From contig OW240921.1 of the NCBI GenBank assembly GCA_933207985.1, positions 89,261,162 to 89,325,161 of the forward strand: a stretch of 64,000 bases of DNA. The letters are read 5' to 3'. Shown here piece after piece: positions 56,250 through 64,000 of the stretch. The notes below the pieces were generated by a model, which worked only from the letters and a program-made list of their open reading frames with translations, had not been told where the DNA came from and made no database searches. The DNA is from Pelobates cultripes. Its lineage: Eukaryota > Chordata > Amphibia > Anura > Pelobatidae. Each line of letters opens with the position of its first letter. The stretch's first letter is position 1. Made by a program: the position numbers and the translations under genes.

Positions 56250-57010
56250 GGGTGCAGTATGTGTGTGTGAGTGCTGTGTATGATGTGTGTGAGTGCTGTG
56301 TATGATGGGTGTGAGTGCTGAGTGTGCTGTGTATGATGTGTGTGAATGCTGTGTATGATGTGTGTGAGTGTTGAGTGTGATGTGTGTGAGTGCTGTGTAT
56401 GATGTGTGTGAGTGCAGTGTATGATGTGTGTGAGTGCTGAGTGTAATAGTGCTGTGTATGATGTGTGTGAGTGTTATGTATGTGTGTGAGTGCTGTGTAT
56501 GATGTGTGTGAGTGCTGTGTATGATGTGTGTGAGTGCTGAGTGTGATGTGTGTGAGTGTTGTGTATGATGTGTGTGAGTGCTGAGTGTGATGTGTGTGAG
56601 TGCTGTGTATGATGTGTGTGAGTGCTGAGTGTAATAGTGCTGTGTATGATGTGTGTGAGTGCTGTGTATGATGTGTGTGAGTGCTGAGTGTAATAGTGCT
56701 GTGTATGATGTGTGTGAGTGCTGAGTGTAATAGTGCTGTGTATGATGTGTGTGAGTGCTGAGTGTAATAGTGCTGTGTATGATGTATGTGAGTGCTGAGT
56801 GTAATAGTGCTGTGTATGATGTGAGTGCTGAGCGTAATAGTGCTGTGTATGATGTGTGTGAGTGCTGTGTATGATGTGTGTGAGTGCTGAGCGTAATAGT
56901 GCTGTGTATGATGTGTGTGAGTGCTGTGTATGATGTGTGTGAGTGCTGAGTGTAATAGTGCTGTGTATGATGTGTGTGAGTGCTGAGTGTGCTGAGTGTG
57001 AGAGTGCTGT
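56250..57010. repeat. Minisatellite in the left hAT-like copy
   Basis: Units of about 21 bp, TGTGTGAGTGCTGTGTATGA, alternate with a variant TGAGTGTAATAGTGCTGTGTA. Long open minus-strand frames rich in His/Thr/Ser are translations of the array. Confidence 0.9.
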
Positions 57011-57229
57011 GTATAAATGTTGTGTGTTAGGGGGTAAATAAACAAATAAAAACCTAAGTGGGACTAAATATACAAATAAAAAAAATAAGGGGGGTAAATA
57101 AACAAAAACACTAATCATGCATTATCCCCCCCCTCCCCTTACCTGTAGCCTGGGAGGAGGAGGGGTCCGGCACGCTGGTGAGTGGGGGGACCAGCACTCA
57201 CACACGATCCCAGGTGGTCCAATGGTGAC

Positions 57230-57278
57230 TCTCGCGAGATCGGGGCGTTGCCATGGCAACGCTCCCGATCTCGCGAGA
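57230..57278. promoter_or_regulatory. Palindrome: RFX X-box between two TCTCGCGAGA motifs (left copy)
   Basis: TCTCGCGAGA at 57230-57239 and 57269-57278 flank GTTGCCATGGCAAC (57247-57260). Each motif is itself a perfect palindrome. The central one equals the consensus X-box bound by RFX dimers; TCTCGCGAGA is a known CpG-promoter element. Function here is inference. Confidence 0.7.
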
Positions 57279-57531
57279 GGAACCCGGCTGAGCTACAAGA
57301 TAGAGCTCCGCCAGGTCCTCTCCCTCTCTCCCCAGCCGCCCCTCCATGGAAGACAGCTTTGATCTCCCCACCGGCCCTCCATGGAAGACAGCAGGGCCGG
57401 CGCTCGGATAGTGCCGGCCCTGCATAGACCGGCAGGGGATGTCCTGGGACCTCCCCTGCCGGCCTCGGCCCCACGGACACCGCGGCCCACCGGGCATTTG
57501 CCCTCTGTGCCCGATGGCCAGTCCGGGCCTG

Positions 57532-57621
57532 CTCCCTGCTCTTATTTAATTAAAAGTGCAGATATTTACAAAAATCCTTATAACTATAATCATGCCCTTT
57601 TCTCAAACCATCACAGGTGGA
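57532..57621. other. 90-bp spacer between the inverted hAT-like copies, apparently inverted
   Basis: It begins CTCCCTGC, the reverse complement of the right outer flank GCAGGGAG (59912-59919), and ends CAGGTGGA, the reverse complement of the left outer flank TCCACCTG (55316-55323). Turning this segment round restores a perfect 8-bp duplication for each element. Confidence 0.9.
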
Positions 57622-57888
57622 CAGGCCCGGACTGGCCATCGGGCACAGAGGGCAAATGCCCGGTGGGCCGCGGTGTCCGTGGGGCCGAGGCCGGCAGGGG
57701 AGGTCCCAGGACATCCCCTGCCGGTCTATGCAGGGCCGGCACTATCCGAGCGCCGGCCCTGCTGTCTTCCATGGAGGGCCGGTGGGGAGATCAAAGCTCT
57801 CCCTCACCGGCCCATTTAAACAGACCTGCGGCTGGGGAGAGAGGGAGAGGACCCGGCGGAGCTCTATCTTGTAGCTCAGCCGGGTTCC

Positions 57889-57937
57889 TCTCGCGAGATC
57901 GGGAGCGTTGCCATGGCAACGCCCCGATCTCGCGAGA
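57889..57937. promoter_or_regulatory. Palindrome: RFX X-box between two TCTCGCGAGA motifs (right copy)
   Basis: TCTCGCGAGA at 57889-57898 and 57928-57937 around GTTGCCATGGCAAC at 57907-57920; conserved unchanged between the two copies. Confidence 0.7.
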
Positions 57938-58149
57938 GTCACCATTGGACCACCTGGTATCGTGTGTGAGTGCTGGTCCCCCCCACTCACCAGCGTGCCG
58001 GACCCCTCCTCCTCCCAGGCTACAGGTAAGGGGAGGGGTGGGGGGGGGGGATAATGCATGATTAGTGTTTTTGTTTATTTACCCCCCTTATTTTTTTTTT
58101 ATTTGTATATTTAGTCCCACTTAGGTTTTTATTTGTTTATTTACCCCCT

Positions 58150-59000
58150 AACACACAACATTTATACACAGCACTCACACACATCATACACAGCACTATT
58201 ACACTCAGCACTCACACACATCATACACAGCACTATTACACTCAGCACTCACACACATCATACACAGCACTCACACACATCATACACAGCACTATTACGC
58301 TCAGCACTCACACACATCATACACAGCACTATTACACTCAGCACTCACACACATCATACACAGCACTCACACACATCATACACAGCACTCACACACATAC
58401 ACAACACTCACACACATCATACACAGCACTATTACACTCAGCACTCACACACATCATACACAGCACTATTACACTCAGCACTCACACACATCATACACAG
58501 CACTATTACACTCAGCACTCACACACATCATACACAGCACTCACACACATCATACACAGCACTTTTACACTCAGCACTCACACACATCATACACAGCACT
58601 CACACACATCATACACAGCACTATTACACTCAGCACTCACACACATCATACACAGCACTCACACACATCATACACAGCACTATTACACTCAGCACTCACA
58701 CACATCATACACAGCACTCACACACATCATACACAGCACTATTACGCTCAGCACTCACACACATCATACACAGCACTCACACACATCATACACAGCACTA
58801 TTACGCTCAGCACTCACACACATCATACACAGCACTATTACACTCAGCACTCACACACATCATACACAGCACTCACACACATCATACACAGCACTCACAC
58901 ACATCACACTCAGCACTCACACACATCATACACAGCACTCACACACATCATACACAGCACTCACACACATCATACACAGCACTCACACACACATACTGCA
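58150..59000. repeat. Minisatellite in the right hAT-like copy
   Basis: Complement of the array at 56250-57010, with more units; built of CACTCACACACATCATACACAG-type repeats and CACTATTACACTCAG variants. Confidence 0.9.
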
Positions 59001-60314
59001 CCCCTCACATACACACACAACCCCCCGATACACTGCATCACACACATACACAATACTTCCAAACATATTTATATTATATATATATATATATATATACACA
59101 CAGCACCCCTCACACACACACAGCACCCCTAAACACATTTCATTCCAGACACACACTAGATCCTCTACCCAACTCTGAATCATCTACACACACTAGATCC
59201 CTATATACACTCTGAATCCGTTATATACGCACGCTCACTAGATCTCCTATACGTAGTCTGGGTCCTTCACACACACACACACACTCTGGATCCCCTATAC
59301 GCACACTAGATTCATTGTAAGCAAACCCATACATTCCCTGAACACACACACACACACACACACACTATAGCCTGTATATATACACACACACACACACTAT
59401 AGCCTGTATACACACACTTGCTACATCCCCTATAGACACATTCTCTACAGCCCCTAGCCACATATGCATTACATTACACCACAAACACAACACGACTAAA
59501 ACCGACCTTATTACACAATACCACACCACGACCAGCTCACTCTGCACACACACAATACCCCAAGCAGGCTCCAAACACATGCACAATACTCTTTCCTGGC
59601 CCTTTTGTCTCCTGGTATCCATTTATAGAGACACCAGAGACAAGTTGCAAGGAAACACAGTGCAAGCATGTTATTAAATTTGCTTGCACTGCACAGAACA
59701 AATACAGGGCTTTTTTCTCATGCTAGAGCTCTTCAGCAGAGCTCTGTGCATGGTCTGCCCTTGAAGAGCATTGAACCAACATGCTCACTTTGAGAGGGGG
59801 CGTGTTTGTCATGAGTGATGACAAAACACACCCTTTCAGCCCCGCCCCCTTCTTAGTGGGCCGCTGTGATAAAAAATGCCCAGGCCAAATTTTTTTCCCA
59901 GTCCGGCCCTGGCAGGGAGATAGGGACATGGGACCCCTTTGCACCATAATCAATGCAGATAGTATATATTAGCAAGTATGTCAGTCTGCTATCATTTAAG
60001 CCTCAATGGACTTTGGGTGAAAAGGTTATAGATTCTCTTATATTAAAGTATTAATTTAATAGCCTCTAGAATCAATAGAAATCGCTCCAAAGCAATGCTG
60101 CTGAAGCCGACCTAAAAGAATAGTGTATATTAAAAATGAATGGGGAAAAAAATGAAAGTGCTTTTTTTTTTCTTGAGTAAAACTCTGATTCCCATAGCTG
60201 TGGGAGAACCATGGGAAATAAAATCTCAGCTATTTTGAGCAATGCTGTCCTTAAAACCCTTGACACATCCTACATAAAGCTCATGAAAGTCCAATGCAAT
60301 TCTGCTGTCTCTAA

Positions 60315-60745
60315 TTAAAGGGCAGTCTAAGCACCATAACAACTACAGCTTGTTGAAGTAGTTATGGTGCTGGTAGGCTTCTAGCACCATCCCCCATTTT
60401 GTGTTTGCGAGACACCAGCCAAGACCTACAGCCCAACCCCTCATTCTCTGTATTGCTAATGTGAAAGTTCAACTTCCACATTAGCAATGTTAGTTTTATT
60501 CAAATTTGACGTCATTGACTTCCTGAGTGGGATTGAGTGCGGCTCCTTTCTTTATTTTTGTGACTTCCTGAGTGTGTCATATGACATGTTCAGCCAATTA
60601 ATCTATTTAAATTTGGAAGACATTGCTATTGGCATTACCAATCAGCGAGCAAGGAACAACGTCATGGAAGACACTCAGTTTGTGTTGCAGTATGACGCAG
60701 AACTGTGGGATGGCACTCGATGTCTCCTAGTACCATAACTACTAC
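60315..60745. repeat. T2-type MITE, right end eroded
   Basis: Starts TTAAAGGGCAGTCTAAGCAC; the ACCATAACAACTACAGC block is mirrored by CTCCTAGTACCATAACTACT near 60724-60743. The right TTAA is not found. Confidence 0.55.
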
Positions 60746-60869
60746 AATGGGCAACACTGATCTAGCAAACCTACTTCTTGGTAAAAAGGCAGTCCATTGA
60801 TAGAATAATCCTATTTGAATAACTCTGTGGCAAGCAGCAACAGACAAAAAAAACAAAAGACAAATTTGT

Positions 60870-62967
60870 TTTAACCTTGTGTGAAGGTAGTTGGGATAGC
60901 GTAGGAAGAAACCCCTTTTACTTATAACAAGTTACCCAGAATAACTTGACGCAAGATGTAAATGGTGATAAACAGGCCACAGCTTTATTTAAAACAATAC
61001 CATTAATAACATAAAACATTAACATGACATTCATTAACCGTAACGTCCATTACCAGATCCTTGCCAACCATTTAACATAACCTGTGCGCTTGCCTCCCCC
61101 GTCGTCCATACACCACAATTGGCCTTCCCATTGGCCCTCCAATACCATCCATCCTAACCACTGGCTTTTGCTAAGTAGGCACGTTCTTCACCATGACTTA
61201 ACCATACCATCCATGCTTTGGCTCAGTGGGCACGTCCTTCATCATAACTTAATCCTGAGCCTAGGTGAGGGATCAGCCCTGAACCATTTCAACTGGACCG
61301 CTGGACTGGTGCAACCCTGACTGGCAAGGACCTTCATCCGCCACAAGCCCCCGCTGTTTTACCCCTAAAATCAGCGGAGCCACCCCACCAACACCGCAAT
61401 GGCCTCCTCCAAAGCGTCCAGCACAAGATTGAAAAGATCCAGCCCCACATCCGTGAGGTGGACCCCATCACTGCGAAAATACATGGCCGCATTTTGTTCG
61501 AAATGCGGTGCCACACTGTACAGCCCCCAATACCACGCACAAACTTCGATACCCTTTTATTCAACTTCACCCTAGTGTGCTCCTTTGCCTGCTGGTCCCT
61601 CGCACACCTCCAGTAGTTCCGTGAAACAACCTGAGATCATATCAGGTAGACGGCCGGAAGCAAAATCATAAGTTGCGCCAGGTCCCTGCGCATCATGTTT
61701 CCCAAACCTCCAACCGGGACCGCTCACCAAGACATCCAACACTCCCAGTAACGGGATAAATAAACCAGCTCTGGGAGCAGATGTACCCAGCACATATCCC
61801 CCTGGACCCGAACCATCGAACTTTCACTGCCATAGGTGACTGTTCGAGAAGAAGCCCCCAGGAATGAATACCGGCCCGCTGCCTGGCCCAGTATACACTG
61901 GAGTACCTGATTACCCACACTCGCTTCACCGGACCTACGGAGAAAACACTGCGGGGAAGAAAATCAGCCTTGAGGGGAAAATATAGGACCGAAACCTTCC
62001 CGATTCCCATCTACCGATCATCTGAATAGCCATCTCCGAGAATCCCAATCTCAGTCGCCGCCCCGATACGAAACGAGTGGCCCCCAAACTCACTGGTCGC
62101 AATACCCAAAGCTTCCAGCGACTTGCGAAAAAACCTAAATGAATTGAAATCGGGACAGGTGTCCCCCATCACGATGAACCAACGTGGGTCCCTCCCTGGG
62201 CTGACGCAAGACCCTGCACCGAAGGAAACCGACCACCGGGCACACCACCGAACCCAGTACCTTTTTCAGGGTTACCCACACACCTTTGCCACCCGTACCT
62301 ATCTTGGACCTGTGCAGCAGAATTTGTACCACTCAACCTTGGCATACAACATCCCTCACCAGGATACCCTCAGGGATCCATTTGCTGGGGCTTACAAGTT
62401 CCTCCACCCTCAGTGGCCCAAAAAACACAAAAGCAAACGCAAGCCTGAACAAGACCGCCTCAAACTCCGACGAACACACCTGAAGTAAGACTTAAAAGAT
62501 GCCCAACAGCAAAGCCCCGGAGATGGGCGTACGAGAATCAGGGACCCTAGGGCCCTTACGCCAACCCTTCATCACCTGTACAACCAGGAAATCCTTTGTA
62601 ACGTCCAGGACCATAGCCAGCTTAAACCAGAAGCTAAAGCCCGAAAGCTTGGCCGAAACAGCCGAAGGCGAGCATCCCAGTGCTTCCCAGAACCGCAGCA
62701 GACCCTGGAGCCACGCCTGGACCGAAGGAAACCCCCCGTAGGTTTGCTCAAATGCTAACCATTCCTGCCATGCCTTACCATATCAACACCGACCCGTGCA
62801 TCCACTCCATCACTCTGTCAGCCTAAGAGACCACAGCTCCACCTGGCACAGGAAATCTTATGCGTCTGCCCCGGGAGTGGCCTCCCGAAATTCCCACCAC
62901 TGTGAACGAAAAAGGGCATCTGCTGTTACATTGACCCCCCCCCCCAGGAGATGCACCACGCTACATA
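60870..62967 (-). mobile_element. Decayed DIRS/Ngaro-type (tyrosine recombinase) retroelement, 3' part
   Basis: The minus strand carries a tyrosine recombinase joined to an SGNH-hydrolase-like domain, an arrangement known from Ngaro/DIRS-like elements. Reverse transcriptase would lie upstream (higher coordinates) but is cut off by the Tc1-like element at 62968 and the window edge. 60870-61330 would be its 3' non-coding region. Terminal repeats were not located. Confidence 0.7.
61370..62900 (-). pseudogene. Tyrosine recombinase plus SGNH hydrolase-like domain, frameshifted
   Basis: YR enzymes integrate the circular DNA of these elements. On the minus strand, segments in shifting frames give: a core-binding N-terminal region (about 62900-62500); PLRVEELV (62416-62393) with the first catalytic Arg; LLHRSK; HSFRIGAATE (from 62079) with the H-x-x-R pair; and a RW-type box followed by a Tyr near 61975. 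Then VWVIRYSSVYWA (about 61926) corresponds to SGNH block I with its Gly-His-Ser altered, NYWRCARDQQAKEHTRVKLN (near 61600) is the mid-region, and SDGVHLTDVGLDLF (61472-61431) is block V with Asp and His. The block with Gly-Asn-Asp was not found, suggesting a deletion near 61700. Several frameshifts and stops; not functional. Confidence 0.7.
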
Positions 62968-63681
62968 CACCTTGTTCCAAATTATTATGCAAATTATATT
63001 TTTCTCATTTACCTAAATAATTGATGTAAATAACAGTCAGCATAATTCTTATGTTATCAACTATTAAGAGTACAATTCAAATTTAATTGAACAAACCTCC
63101 TAATGATAACAGTATTTTTTTTAAACATAACTTACAATGCACCGTTACAAATTATTACGCACAGTAAGTTTCAAAACACTTTATAGGTTGTAAAGAACTG
63201 AAAATTGTAATTTGTTGTGTTTGCAGCATATTTACTGAAATCAAAAGCTATTTCAATCAATCTTATAACAACATTTTAACTTTTTAAACATTTTAACAGG
63301 TCATGTTACATTTTAACATAGGACCCCTTATTTGATAGCAGCTTCACAAGTCTTGCATCCATTGAACTTGTGAGTTTTTGGACAGTTTCTGCTTGAATTT
63401 GTTTGCAAGATGTCAGAATAGCCTCCCAGAGCTGCTGTTTGGATGTAAGCTGCCTCCCACCCTCATAGATCTTTTGCTTGAGGATGCTCCAAAGGTTCTC
63501 AATAGGATTGAGGTCAGGGGAGGATGGAGGCCACACCATGACTTTCTCTCCTTTTATCCCCATAGCAGCCATTGATGCAGAGGTATTCTTCTCAGCATAC
63601 GATGGTGCATTGTCATGCATGAAGATGATTTTATTACGGAAGCATAGTTCTTCCTTCTGTACAAGGGAAGAAAGTGGTCAG
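62968..63681 (-). mobile_element. Second Tc1-like transposon, interrupted at right
   Basis: It begins after TA (62966-62967) with CACCTTGTTCCAAATTATTA, a Tc1/mariner-type end, and holds the C-terminal half of a transposase. At 63682 an LTR begins, so the rest of the transposon lies beyond the window. It inserted into the YR retroelement. Confidence 0.8.
63306..63681 (-). pseudogene. Tc1-like transposase, C-terminal part cut by an LTR
   Basis: The frame is open from the LTR junction to a stop at 63306, about 125 codons. It shows FMHDNAPSY with the second catalytic Asp, then PPSSPDLNPIENLW with the third acidic residue (Glu), and an ordinary Tc1 tail. Catalytic residues in this part are intact; the N-terminal DNA-binding region and first Asp are separated by the insertion. 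It is not the same subfamily as the element at 17731. Confidence 0.85.
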
Positions 63682-64000
63682 TGTAACGGATCACCTGGCA
63701 CCCCGACTGGGTACCTCCGTTGAAGGATGCTCCTAGCACTTCCTGAGGACTCCAAGCACTGCAGCAGACACCAAAAGCACCGAACCGTAGGAGCATATGA
63801 ATGCTCTCAAGCATATGAATGTTGTATACAGCTGAATAGGAAAAATCATGCGAATAGGTTTACACTCCTAGCAGTCAAACTGGAACAGCATACAATAAAT
63901 CCTCCCCCAATAATGAGACGACACTTCACTTTGAGGGTTAAGCAGGAACTGACTGTACTGGCACATACAGCCTCTTTTATTCCCAATCCACAAACTTAGT
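63682..64000 (-). repeat. LTR of the same family as 25928, cut by window edge
   Basis: It starts TGTAACGGATC, like TGTAACGGACC at 25928, and continues in the same order: ACTCCTAGCAGTCA (63867, compare ACTCCTAGCAATCA at 26150), then GAGACGACACTTC and TTGAGGGTTAAGCAGG (compare GAGACAAGGC, TTGAGGGTCAAGCAG). The next segment, CTTTTATTCCC on plus, reads as AATAAAAG on minus. GTCAG (63677-63681) would be the left target duplication. Confidence 0.7.

Larger units (their letters stand above)
55324..57531 (+). mobile_element. hAT-like element, left copy of an inverted pair, 2,208 bp
   Basis: Outer end CAGGGCCGGACTGGGAAAAA; inner end the complement of CAGGCCCGGACTGGCCATCG: imperfect inverted termini of hAT form. 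Left flank is TCCACCTG (55316-55323) and right flank CTCCCTGC (57532-57539), which do not match each other but match the flanks of the other copy in reverse complement. Interior: a TG-rich section, an (AT)n run, a minisatellite and a GC-rich segment with the palindrome at 57230. No transposase. Confidence 0.85.
57622..59911 (-). mobile_element. hAT-like element, right copy of the inverted pair, 2,290 bp
   Basis: Reverse-complement partner of 55324-57531: inner end CAGGCCCGGACTGGCCATCG, outer end the complement of CAGGGCCGGACTGGG. Small differences (an extra segment near 57806-57828, minisatellite length, AT-run length) show that it is a real second copy, not a mirror artefact of identical sequence. 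No coding capacity. Confidence 0.85.

Noticed and set aside
56110..59215. Frames of 200-360 codons rich in HTHHTQHSHTSYTAL
   Set aside because: Translations of the 21-bp minisatellite in the two hAT-like copies; the same pattern appears in several frames and in both orientations.
55324..59911. Single composite transposon mobilised by the outer ends
   Set aside because: The outer flanks TCCACCTG and GCAGGGAG do not match as a target duplication, while each matches an inner flank in reverse complement.

Overview
This window is animal nuclear DNA packed with transposable elements. The mix suggests an anuran amphibian: many TTAA-flanked MITEs starting TTAAAGG (the T2/Kolobok type described in Xenopus), Tc1-like transposons, L1-clade LINEs, a Sushi-type Ty3/gypsy chromovirus, hAT derivatives, a DIRS/Ngaro-type tyrosine-recombinase retroelement with an SGNH-hydrolase domain, and a hammerhead-ribozyme repeat. 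That assignment is inference; no species can be named from the sequence. I recognise no host protein-coding exon, rRNA or tRNA gene.

Layout. 1-3056: 3' half of a Ty3/gypsy element on +. 3.7-4.5 kb: an interspersed repeat split by a T2 MITE. 7.0-16.6 kb: a stack in which an old gypsy-type LTR holds an L1 relic (13-bp TSD), which in turn holds a fold-back hAT-like MITE (8-bp TSD) and a complete, apparently young gypsy element on the - strand (9619-15071, TSD CCTAC). 17731-19355: a Tc1 element with a dead transposase. 22.1-24.3 kb: T2 MITEs. 25195-30267: a T2 MITE split by a 4.9-kb hAT-like element that contains a GT/AC-rich minisatellite, itself split by a 2.2-kb solo LTR and a small hAT element; four junctions have exact target-site duplications. 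31.6-32.3 kb: C-rich minisatellite. 36.9-37.9 kb: internally deleted L1. 38.9-40.0 kb: second copy of the LTR family. 40354-40718: short terminally redundant insertion with a near-canonical hammerhead ribozyme. 42382-50803: full-length L1 with two open ORFs, 16-bp TSD and poly(A). 55324-59911: two inverted 2.2-kb hAT-like elements whose TSDs are swapped, implying inversion of the DNA between them. 60.9-64.0 kb: decayed YR retroelement, entered by a Tc1-like transposon, itself entered by the LTR family seen twice before.

How the parts work. The complete gypsy copy shows the Tf1/Sushi-type replication features directly: a primer-binding site complementary to the predicted start of its own transcript (self-priming), a GGGAAAC slippery heptamer at the end of gag followed by an H-type pseudoknot that would give Gag-Pol by -1 frameshifting, intact PR-RT-RNaseH-IN-chromodomain, and LTRs with only about five differences. 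The full-length L1 also looks coding-competent. The other elements are non-autonomous or broken.
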